Notes: generated by a model not told the origin, from the letters alone. A stretch of DNA of 64,000 bases from Eulemur rufifrons (GCF_041146395.1 NC_090999.1:64671001-64735000); one strand, 5' to 3'. Shown: positions 24,985-37,070, counted from the stretch's first letter. Numbers and translations: made by a program.

Positions 24985-25370
24985 AGTCTTGTATCAACAT
25001 CCATTTCAAGTGACTATAATCATATTCAAGCTTCTTGTTTTTTAGAAACCAACAAAACCTGCCCTATTGCCCCTTTCCTTTCACGTCCCAAATTCTCAAA
25101 ATAGCAGTCTATAGTTCCTAATCCTGTGTTCTCACTTCTCATTTACTCTGTAATCCGGAGCAATTTGTTTTCTGCTTCTAGCCTTACACTGAAACTGACA
25201 AATTATTTTTCAGTTGCTGTCATACTTAACCTCTTTGCACTATTTGATACTGATAGCCACTCCTTCCTTGAAATTATCTCCTGTCTTAACAATCTTCCTA
25301 AATATTATGCCTTCCTAGTTCTCATCTTATCTCTCATTCCATTTATTTGTTCACCAGGTTCCTGGTAGGA
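24985..25370 (+). repeat. L2 LINE fragment (ORF region)
   Basis: Matches the L2 reverse-transcriptase region in order ('...acactgaaactgac...cttaacctctttgcactatttgatactgatagccactcc...'). It is the first piece of one L2 continued at 26560-26945 and 28125-28240, separated by later insertions. Confidence 0.7.
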
Positions 25371-25894
25371 GACACGACTTTGAGTAGCTAGCCAGTTCAC
25401 ACTTCTTTTTTTAAATCTGTTATACAATATACTGATACACAATGAGGGTCCATTTCTGTGTTATAGGACTTAACTTTCCTAGTCATAACTGATTCACAGA
25501 TAGATCATCAGATGCACACTAAATGAATTTTGAAATTTGGAATGGAGGAAAGAACAAGGAATCAGTGATAGTAAACCATTCAAGTTAATTTTCAGCATCC
25601 CAAGAGAATTTAAAGTATTTAAAATATAAAATACCAATCACGTTAATTTCAGCCTCCTGAGAGAATATGTATGGACTGTTTTTGGCTGAGGCCCCTGGAG
25701 CTGCACAGTTCCTGCCCTTCTCTGACTGACTGACTGCTCACACAGTTTTCTTTGGGTTCTGTGGGATACACACAATAAATCCTCTCCCTGCTCCACTGCC
25801 CAACAGTCACTTTTTTTTTGGCTTAAATTAACCACAGTAGTTTTTATTAAACTAATAAACATCTTAATTGGCTCCTTTCCCATTTCTGCCATTA
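25371..25894. other. Unassigned sequence between L2 and LTR
   Basis: Includes a possible LTR-like or DNA-transposon remnant (about 25,640-25,880, with 'acacaataaatcctctccctg'). No family could be supported. Confidence 0.3.
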
Positions 25895-26395
25895 ATCATT
25901 GATATTGACCACAAGGTTATCTTTAGACCTAGGATGAGGTTCAGGACACATTACACCAATGTACAGCACTTTGACAATTGAGAAAACAAAGAAGCAAGGT
26001 CTCTCTGACTTAACCTCTTCCCCTTCTCCCCTGAAGCAGGCCATATAAGAATTCTCTGACTTTCCTCTGAAGTAGGTCCCAATACCTTCCTTCCCTATAC
26101 CTAGAGGAAAGGAATGTTCTGAAGACAGGGACACAGAGAAGACTCTGAACAGACCTTGCTAAGTTCCACCAAGTTTGTTACCATTAGATCATAGCCTTTT
26201 GTCCTCTAATCATACTTCTGCACAACTGTCCATAAAAATACACAGGTTTCCCTATTTTTGGGGGTCTTCATTTCTGAAGGCTCTCATGTCATCTAAAACT
26301 TATATCAAACAAATTTGTATGCTTCTCTCTTGTTAGTCCGCCCTTTGTTTATAGGCACCTCAGCCATGAACCTAAGATGTGAAGGAAAGATACTA
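25895..26395 (+). repeat. ERV-type LTR, copy 2 of a homologous pair
   Basis: Shares ordered blocks with 10654-11285: 'aacagaccttgctaag', 'acaactgtccataaaaata', 'tttccctatttttgggggtcttcatttctgaaggctc'. Same orientation, diverged, 5' end shorter or degraded. It interrupts the L2. Confidence 0.55.
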
Positions 26396-26559
26396 CTTTT
26401 TCTCCCCATTACCTTCTTCTCATTTTAAACACTTTTGAGCATTCGTCATGAAATTCAACTGATTCTTCTTCTGTAATTTTACCAGAGTAGATTTAAGTGT
26501 TTGAACTTTTTAAAATTTTGTTTTTCATTCATTGTAGTTTCTGCTCAGACCTAAAAAAA

Positions 26560-26945
26560 ATCTCTTCCTACTGGTTCTTATTTTGTAAAGTTGCCAAATT
26601 TCCTTATTCCCCTTCTCTGGCTCTTCCTTCTCTTTCTATTTATTTCATACTGAAGTTCTTAGTCCTCTTCTTATTCGACATGCTTTCACTGGGTAATCTC
26701 ATTTATCATCATCTCCATGCTGAAGATTTAAGGCCTATATCTCTAATTCTAGTCCTTCGAGAACCCCAACATACATTTATTTTCCAAGCACTTAAAAGAT
26801 AATTGCACTTTGCTGACTCAAAGGTTCCTTAAACTCAGCATGTCCAAAATTTAACTCAAAATCCTTTCCTTAAATTGGCTTCTCTTCCTACATTACAGTA
26901 TCACCACCTACCTAATCTCCCTGTTCCTTGCCCTACTATCTTACA
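26560..26945 (+). repeat. L2 LINE fragment (continuation)
   Basis: Contains 'gaagttcttagtcctcttcttattcgac', 'aaggttccttaaactcagcatgtccaaaatttaactcaaaatcctttcc' and 'atcaccacctacctaatctccctgttccttgcc'. These are L2 ORF-region signatures continuing the piece at 24985-25370. A short open frame at 26497-26802 falls inside it and is not a gene. Confidence 0.7.
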
Positions 26946-26946
26946 T

Positions 26947-27137
26947 CAGGTATCAGCAAACTATGGCACGGTCAGTTTTTCTATGGCATGCCAGAATGGT
27001 TTTTACATTTCTAATGAGTTATAAAAATAAAAAACAAACAAAAAAGAATAAGCTATTAATACAAAAGCTACATGTGGTCCACAAATCCTAAAATATTTAC
27101 TATCTGGCCTTTGTAATAGAAAATGTTTGCTGACACC
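26947..27137. mobile_element. hAT-type non-autonomous DNA transposon, about 190 bp
   Basis: Terminal inverted repeats caggtatcagcaaac and gtttgctgacacc. An 8-bp target duplication (tcttacat at 26939-26946, tcttaaat at 27138-27145, 7 of 8 matching) supports hAT insertion into the L2. Confidence 0.75.
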
Positions 27138-27142
27138 TCTTA

Positions 27143-27195
27143 AATGGTCACCAAATTATTTGGTCCTTTCTTTCCCTAGCAAATGGTCACCAAAT
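27143..27195 (+). repeat. 15-bp direct repeat
   Basis: aaatggtcaccaaat occurs at 27143-27157 and again at 27181-27195, next to the hAT element. Confidence 0.8.
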
Positions 27196-27261
27196 GCTCT
27201 CAAATTTGACTTTTCCCTCTGTCTGCTATCAGTGTCCCAAATGTAGACATTATTTCTTACT

Positions 27262-27296
27262 GAAAAACATAGAAAACATAGAAAACATAGAAAAAT
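27262..27296 (+). repeat. Short tandem repeat, 10-bp unit
   Basis: Three copies of an aaaacatag-type 10-bp unit in tandem. Confidence 0.8.
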
Positions 27297-27429
27297 CTCC
27301 TATCTGAGTCTTCCAAGACTCACATCTTGTGGTATAATATATATTTGGTTTCTCCTATCCTGCCCCTTCTTGCCACAGAGCTCCAAATACCTTTAGGATT
27401 TCCTGAGTGACAGAAATGTCTTTTGTTAT

Positions 27430-28075
27430 TCAAACTTCAGTTCATGCTAATTAGGTTCCTCCGGAGAGCCCCTAGACAGCCTCAGGATGGGGGCTGGTCA
27501 CTCAGGAGAGGAACCAACCACCAGATTAGAGAGTTGGAACTTTGAGCTCCACCCTCCCTCAACCCCAACCTACAAGCAGGGGAGAGGAACTTGGGACTGA
27601 GTCCAATCACCTATGGCCAATGATTTAATTAATTATGCCTACATAACTTCAACAAAACTCATGAACAAAGAAGTTCGGGGAGCTTGTAGATTGGTGAACA
27701 CATTCATGTCTTGGGAGGATGGCATACCCAGAGAGTATGTGAAGTTCTGTGCCACAACCCCCTTCTTTACTTTGTCCTGTGCATCTCTTCCATTTCGCTG
27801 TTCCTGAGTCATATCCTTTCTAATAAAACTGTAAAGGTAAGTACAGTGCTTCCTTGAGTTCTGTGAGTCATTTTAATGAATCATCACACCTGAAGGGGGG
27901 ATTGTGGGAATCTCCACATTTGTAGTTGGTAGGACAGAAGTGTGGGTCACCTGAGGAATCCACTTGCATCTGTCATCTTAAGTGAGGACAGTCTTGTGGG
28001 ATGGACCCCTTAACTTGCGGAGGCCTGTGCTGACTCCTGGTAGTTAGTGTCAGAATTGAATTGAATCAAATTGAA
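27430..28075 (+). repeat. ERVL-type solo LTR
   Basis: Typical LTR layout: an upstream region, a polyadenylation signal (taataaaactgtaaaggtaag, about 27,818), then the conserved tail 'gttctgtgagtcattttaatgaatcatcacacctgaag', 'cagtcttgtgggatggaccccttaac', 'gtaggacatccagttggtgtctg'. I recognise the style of ERVL LTRs but cannot name the subfamily. It interrupts the L2. Confidence 0.65.
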
Positions 28076-28124
28076 TAGTAGGACATCCAGTTGGTGTCTG
28101 CCTTGTATATGGGTCCTAGACTTC

Positions 28125-28240
28125 TCATTTTACAAACTGAATCTGGTGATTTCACTATCCTGCTTAAATAACACTGAGGCTTTCACATACAAAACACATA
28201 GCAAAACTCCAGGCTCTTTACCTTGTTTTATAAATATATC
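28125..28240 (+). repeat. L2 LINE fragment (third piece)
   Basis: 'ctgaatctggtgatttcactatcctgcttaaataacactgaggctttc' resembles the L2 block around 'atcatgtcactcctctgcttaaaacc'. It continues the same L2 after the ERVL LTR. Confidence 0.55.
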
Positions 28241-28966
28241 GTCCTCCACATTTAATTTATCTTCATATAAAAGATAATTATATTTTCTACTGTAACTCTC
28301 CTTGATATCCTGAAGTAGCCTTCTAGCTATAACTCACTTTACACAAAGGATGTTTTCACTAGAGAATTGTATTTATGGAAGACATTTATAATAGTTTATC
28401 AATACAGCTAATATATTTAAAGGTAACATATAACTATAATAACATAATTTGTATATAATTATTAAACAGAAAAATGTTATCTACAAATGTGGCTTAAATC
28501 ATTTTTGAATGACTTTTTAACAATTTAAACCATTTTAAAAAATGTGAAAAGGTAAGAAAATATATCTGTGGTGAAAAATCAGGATTAAACATTTAAACTA
28601 TCAAATCCAATTTAAGTGTGATGTGATTAAAGTCCTAGTTTCCATCTACCAAAAAAAAAAAAAAAAAAGGAAATTAGATAAAAATGATCTTTAAGGTCTC
28701 TAGTTTTAAAATTCTACAATTTTAATCACGTGATCTATTTCTTTAATATTTAATCTTCTGTCATACAGCCTTTGCAGTGTACTTACTTTTTAATTCTATA
28801 GTTCAACAGAAGTATAATTTGTTGGTGGTTAAAACAAATTCATATGAAATAGCCTGAGTTTCTATTTAAAAAACCAATCACTAAAAGTAAATTTTGGATT
28901 TCTTCACATTAAATCTAAAAATCCATCACTATACTTGCTTTTTACTTTATTTGCTGCTTTACATAC
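28241..28966. other. AT-rich intron, nothing recognised
   Basis: Non-coding. An 18-base poly-A run at about 28,651-28,668 is the only feature seen. Confidence 0.5.
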
Positions 28967-29011
28967 CTCAACAGTGAATCTATCATATCAACATAGTCAT
29001 CATGATCCAAG
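28967..29011 (-). other. KIAA0825: Upstream KIAA0825 exon, probably 5' UTR (45 nt)
   Basis: On the minus strand this short exon lies between a good acceptor (ctattatttgcag) and a good donor (TTGAG then gtatgt). Joined to the exon at 4876-5007, its last two bases AG plus the next A form an Arg codon directly before the KIAA0825 ATG, and the frame stays open across the whole 45 nt. It holds an in-frame ATG at 28986-28984 that would add seven residues (MIDSLLR) upstream of the usual start. It also holds a six-codon uORF in another frame (29003-28983). The in-frame open reading makes a real exon likely, but splicing is inferred. It may be 5' UTR in the main transcript and coding in a variant. Confidence 0.65.
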
Positions 29012-30009
29012 CTGCAAATAATAGAGAGTGTCAGTGTCAATTTTGCTTTCTCACACTTGCTTCCCTTCACTTCATCTGATTTTAATAATCCCTGTCAAAC
29101 CACAAACAGTCCAAATTACCTTCATGACACAGAAGCTTTCAAGGAGCAGACAGAATCTCAACTTTCATTTAGCAACTACAAAAGAAAGCTGTCCAGCTGG
29201 ACAAATATTATTTCCACACTTGACAATCCCTACAGTTGGGCATGCATTTTAATTTTAACTAAACCTGCCAGGAGTTTGATATGAGCTTCTTGTTTTGTGC
29301 AGATTGACTCACAGGATTATCAGACCAATGACTGTAATTGTGATGAAAGAACCCAGCATTTATCTACTAAGAGTTGAATCACATACCACAGCTAAGGGAT
29401 CGAAATGAACATGTAAGAGATAGTGTGTAGGTATAGATTATAGGGGAGGAAACTACTTAAATTAAGTGCTTTAATCAATAAATAAAGATACAGAATACAT
29501 TCTTGATGGAATTTTGAAAAGTACCTGCTAGTAAGTCAAAATGTAAAATAGTTAAAATTTTACCCATAGACGCCACTGAGAAACAGCTTCCAAAAATGAA
29601 ATCTAAACAGATTTTAAAAATTGTTTTGGATTCACTCAACTTAAAAGTCAGATGTCTAGAAAAGTTCTACGTGTAGATTATAATAAAACTGCTGTTCTTG
29701 ACAATGTATCAAAAAGTCCACTTGATACTAATCAATGTGCTCTTATATACAAAATGTAAAACTTCAAAAAAATTTATAGTAAAAATGAATAATAAGTTTG
29801 AAGAGAAATACTAGAATAAAAGTTATAGCATAAAACTATACTAAATTAAACTCAAATGTAAAACTTACAAGCTGTAAAACGTTTCTGGGGACATTTCCTT
29901 TTAAAGCTAGGCCTTAATTCCTTAGTAGAGCCTCACAATTGTCTAATGTCAGTCTTCCCTCCAACCTGTTATGCTTGACACTAGTTCTAGCCAAAGGCCA
30001 ATCTTAGAG
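29012..30009. other. Intron upstream of the 45-nt exon, nothing recognised
   Basis: Contains the acceptor of the 28967-29011 exon at its left edge. Otherwise AT-rich with no element I can support. Confidence 0.5.
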
Positions 30010-30420
30010 TACTATTTCTCTCCCAACTCTATCTTGGATACCACAACTCAGTTTCCTTTATCAGCTCCTTTTCTTTCTATTCCCCTTGGTCCTCTGACTA
30101 GATGATGTCATTCACATCCATGTCTTCTGCTACAACTTGTATGTTGGAGCTCATGTTCTGACTGTACAGCTCCACATTGGATAACCCCCTTGTATATCCC
30201 ATAAGTACCACATGGTACCTGTGCCCTGAAACTATCTTATTATCTTCTCCCTGAAACTTCCTCCGTCTCTTGAGGTCTGTGGGATAGTTGATAGCTCTAC
30301 TATCAACCTAAGTACTCATGTCAGAAATGTAGGAGTCATCCCCCACGTTCTAACATTCTCTCAACCAACCCCACAGCCACATCTTTCATATCCATCCCCA
30401 TCTCCTCCTATTGCCCCTGT
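30010..30420 (+). repeat. L2 LINE fragment
   Basis: 'cttgaggtctgtgggatag', 'catgtcagaaatgtaggagtcatcccccacgttctaacattctc' and 'cagccacatctttcatatccatcc' follow the L2 ORF end region in order. The element continues at 30844-30960. Confidence 0.65.
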
Positions 30421-30836
30421 TAAAAGAAAAACTTCAGACAAATTAAGCAGAGTTTAACTGAGCAAAGAAAAATTCAAGAATGGGGCAGGCCTCAGAAACA
30501 GAATAGGTTCAGAGTGACTCCAGAGCTGCCACAGGGTTGGATAACAGTTATGGACAGAAAAAGGAAAGTGACGTACAGAAAATGGAAGTGAAGTACCGAA
30601 ACAGCTGGATTAGTTACAGTTCACCATTTGCCTTATTTGAACAAGGTTTCAACAGTTGGCTGCTTATGACTGGCTGTAACTTGGCTGCTGTGATTGGCTG
30701 AGATTTGGCTACTTGTTACAATAGTAGGTTACAGTGTGTTTACATATCCAGTTAGTTTACAGTTCACTATGGGGAAACCTTAGGAAGAACTTAAAATATA
30801 TAAGGAGGCAGCTTTAGGATAACCTTAATTTACAAA
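30421..30836. mobile_element. Interspersed repeat inserted in L2; LTR-like, family not named
   Basis: A 416-bp unit flanked by a 7-bp direct repeat (cccctgt at 30414-30420 and 30837-30843). The content ('cttcagacaaattaagcagagtttaactgagcaaag', 'ggaggcagctttaggataacctt') is a familiar mammalian repeat, but I cannot name its class with confidence. It could be an LTR or a DNA transposon. Confidence 0.6.
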
Positions 30837-30843
30837 CCCCTGT

Positions 30844-30960
30844 GTAGGTTCAAACTCCATCATCTGGATTTGTGCAGCAGTTTCCTAAAGAGTATCCTTA
30901 TTTTGGGCATCATCACCTTCTAACTCATTCTCTATCTACCAGAATGAACTTGGTAAAACT
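30844..30960 (+). repeat. L2 LINE fragment between two insertions
   Basis: 'ccagaatgaacttggtaaaact' fits the L2 block 'ccagagtgatccttttaaaacat', placing it downstream of the 30010-30420 piece. Confidence 0.45.
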
Positions 30961-31380
30961 GTGGTCCCCAACCCCCTGGCCACAGACAGGGGCGGCCAGG
31001 CCGCACAGCAGGAGGTGAGCAGCAGGGGAGGAGCCAAGCAAACATTCACCTGTATTTACAGCCACTCTCCATCACTCCCATCACTGCCAGAGCTCCACTT
31101 CTTGACAAATCAGTCACTGTCTCCCATTACCCCGAGATGGGATCTTCTAGTTGCAGGAAAACAAGTTCAAGGCTCCCACTGACTCTGCATTATGGTGAGT
31201 TGTCTAGTTATTTCATTATATATTATAAAGCAATATTAATAAAGTGCACAATAAACGTAACATGCTTGAATCATTCCGAAACCGTCTCCCCACCTAACCC
31301 CCACCCTGCCCGACCATAGTCTATGGAAAAATTGTCTTCCATGAAATCAGTCCCTGGTGCCAAAAAGGTTGGGGACTGCT
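30961..31380. mobile_element. hAT-type DNA transposon (non-autonomous), 420 bp
   Basis: Inverted ends gtggtccccaacc and ggttggggactgct. Target duplication gtaaaact (30953-30960) and gtaaaaca (31381-31388), 7 of 8 matching. The end 'ccatgaaatcagtccctggtgcc' is characteristic of a known hAT non-autonomous family. It is the most GC-rich intronic patch, which explains the open frame inside it. Confidence 0.8.
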
Positions 31381-31504
31381 GTAAAACACAGAAAGGAATC
31401 AATATTTATAACAAGATTTAAGTGACTGTGCGTAAAGTTATACTCTTAAAAGAAAGAGAAAAATCAGAGAAAGAAGTTAATTTGTAGGAGGAATAGTGTG
31501 TTCA

Positions 31505-31957
31505 TTTTATTTTTTAAATTATTTTTAAATGATAAATTATAATTATATATATTTATGGGGTACAAAGTAATGTTATGAGATACACACAGTGTAGAATGAT
31601 TGAATCAAGCTAATTAACATTATCCACCACCCAAAATACTTGTCATTTATTCTTCCTGTCTAAGTGAAACTTTGCACCATTTGACAAACATCTCCCCATT
31701 CTTCCCACTCCTCAGCCTCTGGTAACCACTATTCTACTATTTACTCCTATGAGTTCAATTTCTTTAGATTCTACATATAAGTGAGAACAAGGGGTATCTA
31801 TCTTTATGTGCCCAGCTTATTTCACTTAGCATGATGTCCTCCAGGTTCATGCATGTTGTTGCAAATGACAGAATTTCCTTTTCTAAGAGTGAATAGTATC
31901 CCATTGTGTATATATACAACATTTTCTTTATCCATTCATCTATTGATAGACATTGAG
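31505..31957 (-). repeat. L1 3' end fragment, reverse orientation
   Basis: Contains 'ttatggggtacaaagtaatgttatgagatacac', 'cacttagcatgatgtcctccaggttcatgcatgttgttgc' and 'atagtatcccattgtgtatat'. These are the reverse complement of the end of L1 ORF2 and the 3' UTR. A 5'-truncated insertion. Confidence 0.9.
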
Positions 31958-32654
31958 GTGGTGTGTTTATTTTAGAATAATAAATTTGAAGCATAAGAAA
32001 TATAGCCAGCAAGTACTTGGCAAAGGGGAAACAGAACTGGGGAAGGAGAGGATGATGCATATAAACATAAAAAGACCATATAATTTATCATTGAGACAGG
32101 ACACTTTTTTGAGATTAAAAAGTGAGTACTAAATTAAAATGAAATATATTTTGAAATGTGTATTTACTAACAAATTAGGTGGTTTTAATATATTTGTAGA
32201 CCTATACAATAGTTATAATCAAAAATTGTTTTTAAAAATAACATTCTTTCAAAAAATTCTTCTATTTTGCTCTTTAAAGCAAAAATATTTATATTATTTG
32301 AACATTAAAAACATAAAAACAGATGATTCTTGACATATTTTCATATGCTTTAATCAATTTCTTGGCTGTATCTGTCACCCACAGATATTTTTTGAAGAAT
32401 ATATTTTTAAATATGATTGTATTATTTTTATATTTTTCCAACTTGCATTTTATAGTTAATAAATTTTAAATTGTTGACACTTTCAATTGACTCTTTGATA
32501 TATATTATAATATATTTAACTACCTGGTAAATATATTAAGTTCAGAGCAAATTTTGCTAGATGGAACATATTCGCCATTTTAATTTTTAGTAATGAAATA
32601 CATAAATACTTTAGTTCAAATATTTTTACAGGTACTATTTCTTTTGCCTGAGTA
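31958..32654. other. AT-rich intron, nothing recognised
   Basis: Low-GC non-coding DNA between an L1 fragment and an Alu. No exon or repeat family seen. Confidence 0.5.
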
Positions 32655-33820
<1,166 letters not shown>

Positions 33821-34450
33821 GGCCAGGAGTGGTGGCTCACACTTGTAATCCCAGCACTTTAGGAGGCCAAGGCAGGAGGATTGCTTGAGGCCAGGAATTG
33901 GAGACTACCCTGGGCAATATAACAAGACCCTGTTTCTTTTTTTTTCTTTTTTTTTTTTTGTTGAGACAGAGTCTCACTTTGTTGCCCAGGCTAGAGTGAG
34001 TGCCGTGGCGTCAGCTTAGCTCACAGCAACCTCAGACTCCTCGGCTTAAGCGATCATACTGCCTCAGCCTCCCGAGTAGCTGGGACTACAGGCATGCACC
34101 ACCATGCCCGGCTAATTTTTTCTATATAGATTTTTAGTTGTCCATATAATGTCTTTCTATTTTTAGTAGAGACGGGGTCTCGCTCAGGCTGGTCTCGAAC
34201 TCCTGACCTTGAGCGATCCACCCGCCTCGGCCTCCCAGAGTGCTAGGATTACAGGCGTGAGCCACCGCGCCCGGCCACAAGACCCTGTTTCTACAAAAAA
34301 TTAGCCAGGTGTGATGGCATGCACCTGTAGTCCCAGCTACCAGGGAGGCTGAGGCAGGAGGCTCCCTTGAACCCAGGAGTTGGAGACTGCGGTGAGCTAT
34401 AATGACACCACTGTACTCTAGCCTAGACAACAGAATGAGACCCTATCTCA

Positions 34451-34465
<15 letters not shown>
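33821..34465 (+). mobile_element. Older Alu (AluJ-like), split by a younger Alu
   Basis: The left part runs from 33821 (ggccaggagtggtggctcac) to 33937 and the right part from 34277 to the A-tail near 34465. The split lies inside the left monomer just after 'acaagaccctgtttct'. Confidence 0.92.
33938..34276 (-). mobile_element. Young strepsirrhine-type Alu nested in the older Alu
   Basis: Antisense Alu with the strepsirrhine middle segment and a long poly-T. A perfect 16-bp target-site duplication (acaagaccctgtttct) lies at 33922-33937 and 34277-34292. Its left arm reads 'gagcgatccacc' rather than the 'gtttgagctcagg' type of the plus-strand young copies, so it belongs to a different subfamily. 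Confidence 0.96.
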
Positions 34466-34487
<22 letters not shown>

Positions 34488-34498
34488 GAAAAGAAAAA
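34466..34498 (+). repeat. (GAAAA)n microsatellite at the Alu tail
   Basis: Six or so gaaaa units grown from the A-tail of the older Alu. Confidence 0.95.
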
Positions 34499-35186
34499 TT
34501 ATCATAGTATTCACAATAATGTCAAATGCTTCCACTTTGACAGAATGAACTTCCAAATGCCTACTTTGATTTTATGAATTAGATAAGAAACTTGAACCAT
34601 TATTGAAATTAATTGATTTTTTAAATTGGAAGTATCCAATGATACTAATGTACAACTGGCATCATTTAACTATTGACAAAATTTTTTTAATGGAACTAAT
34701 ATATTAACAGCTATTCTTTCACTTTTCATACATGCACAAGAAAACTTAAGATTGAAAATGAAAGAAATTAATTTAGACCAGCCATTTGATCTAAATGAAA
34801 AGTCATCTTTTGCAAAGTAGTACACAAATGTACCTTCTGCAGCTAAGTATTAAAATGTAGTATTTTCAGGCAGGGTCTTAAGACTACGCAGTAGATGATG
34901 ATTCTTCAGCAGACTCAATTACTGTTTTCAAGTGGTCAGTGATATCATTACAGGGCCATGGTGGATGGCAAATGTCAACAAACATATTCTGGGAATTACA
35001 CATTATTTCTTTTCAGCAAATCAAGAAAATTCAGTACTAATTGTCTGTTAAATGTGCACTGATGTTTTGTTTTGTTATCACTGTTGCCAAAAGGGTTATT
35101 AAAAACTAAAAATATATTACCCAACAATAAAATAAACAAGTAGCTATAGTTGTACACTATATCATACATGATAAAACCCCTCTAGC
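34499..35186. other. AT-rich intron, nothing recognised
   Basis: No element or exon supported between the nested Alus and the 7SL-like monomer. Confidence 0.5.
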
Positions 35187-35375
35187 GGCCAGGCACAGTG
35201 GCATGTGCCCGTTGTTCCAGCTACTCAGTAGGCAGAAGCAGGAGGATGGCTTGAGCCTGGGAGTTCAAGACTGTAGTGCATTATGATTGTGTCTATGAAT
35301 AGACACTACATCCTAGCCTCAGCAAAACAGTGAGATCTCCATCTCTAAAAACAAACAAACAAATAAACAAAACCC
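35187..35375 (+). repeat. 7SL-derived monomer (fossil Alu monomer or 7SL pseudogene)
   Basis: A single-arm 7SL-like unit: 'ggccaggcacagtggcatgtgcc', 'ccagctactca', 'ggatggcttgagcctgggagttc', then 'tctatgaatagacactacatcctagcctc' and an A-rich tail. The tgaatag-cact junction resembles the 3' part of 7SL RNA, which standard Alu monomers have lost. This suggests an early monomer (FAM-type) or an internally deleted 7SL pseudogene. Confidence 0.7.
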
Positions 35376-36829
35376 CTCGTAGCAACAGAGTTCAAACTAT
35401 ATTCACTCTATGGGAAGACTAAAGACTAGAAAATGTCCAATCCACTGGCATGGCATGGGCCCAGCATAACTGGCTGGCACATCAACTGGCTGGCAGGGGT
35501 GGCAGCATCAAATACTTCTGCCACCACTGTCACCAAGACCTGAAGAGGTCAGCTGTATCTAACTGTTCATGGACCTAAGAGTTTATTCATTTTATCTGTA
35601 ACTACTATACATGCTGTCCTTAAAAATGATATTTTAGCTTCTAATGCTTCTGGAAAAGAGAGATTAGTCATTGCCAATTTAATCATGTGTTTAAGTGAGA
35701 GCTCTGTTCGCTACACTGGCATTTCACATAGGAGACCATGTCAGAATTTAGAAGTATAGGTCTATCTAAACCTATCCTGGTTTATTTACATGTAATTATT
35801 AAATAATACTTCATTCAAAAATGAAAAATCTGTGAGCCATTAAAAATGATAATCTAGCTCTCTATAATATGGCATGGAAAGATTTCCAGAAAACTATATT
35901 ATTTAATTTTAAAAAGTAAGTTATAAAGGTATATATACAGCATGATACAATATAATATTCTTGAAAAAACAAACCAATCATATCTCAAAATGAGGAAGGA
36001 TACACACTGAACTATTAGCCGTGCTAATCTGCAGGTGGCAGAATTAAAAAGGGGTAGAGGAAAGGGAATTTTTGTTCTTTATCATCTATTTTTATTTGAA
36101 TTTTTATAAATAGCATGTCTCACTTCTGACACCTGGGAAATAAAAACAAATAAACAAAAAAATATTACAAGAACTATTACAAGGCATAAGCTAATGTAGT
36201 ATCAACTGAGTGGTACCAGTAACAAATGATCTAGGAAGCCTGCAGCAGGGAGTTCCCAGTGGGCAGATGGAGATAGGGAAGTCAAGCCCCCAAGAAAAAG
36301 GAAGATAAAGGCATTCCTAAAAGTGGGAGCCAGTGATCTTCCAAAAATCCATAACTCCACAGGCCCCACAGTTGGAGACATTTAATGTTCCACTATAAAT
36401 AGGTTCAAGGCATCTTCAATCTTGGGAATGATCCAAGAACTAGTAAAGGGAGGACATAAGAAGCCTCAGCCAGACAGTAACTTGAGAAGTAGATAATGAG
36501 TTAGTCTGCTTATTTCCCTCCTGTTCCACAACCTGAACTCTTACTAGCTTGCATATTGCCAATATGTAATTAGGCCCCTATCTTGAGGTTTCTTTCTATG
36601 TACTGGGATCCCACTCCTAAATCCCAGTCACAGCTAAGTGCTCCAGATTCATGGAGCTGGGGGCTCTGGTAATTAAAGTGATGAGAACATCGCTGAAGCA
36701 TAAATGGAACTGTTTTGGAAAGCCAGAGCATAAAATTCATGGTTGAAAATAGTGAAAAATAAAATTGAAGAGGTATGCTGTAGTCAGATATTTTAAGGCT
36801 ATTTTTCCTCCAGAAGGAAGATATTTGGA
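35376..36829. other. Intron, nothing firmly recognised
   Basis: Moderate-GC stretches at 36,220-36,700 do not match any family I can name. No plausible exon with both splice sites was found. Confidence 0.4.
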
Positions 36830-37070
36830 CTTTATCCTGTACATAACAGGGATTCACAAAAGGTTTTTTAATAAAGGTAGTGTATGATTAGTGTTTTACA
36901 AGTATCTATAAAACAAAGTGTTAAGACAGTTTGGTGAGGGGTGAGAGAACACAGAGGGCAATCAATTAGGAGGATAGTGAATTAATCCAGATGAAGGAGA
37001 TGATGAACAGGAAGAGGATGTGGCCATGAGAAAAGAAAATATAGCTTTTGAAATGATTTTCCAGAGTATG
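36830..37070 (-). repeat. L2 LINE fragment, reverse orientation
   Basis: 'gaggatagtgaattaatccagatgaaggagatgat' is the reverse complement of the L2 block 'atcatctctcgcctggattactgcaa...'. Diverged. Confidence 0.5.

Noticed and set aside
30961..31319. Open frames of 60-73 residues in a GC-rich patch
   Set aside because: Entirely inside the hAT element.
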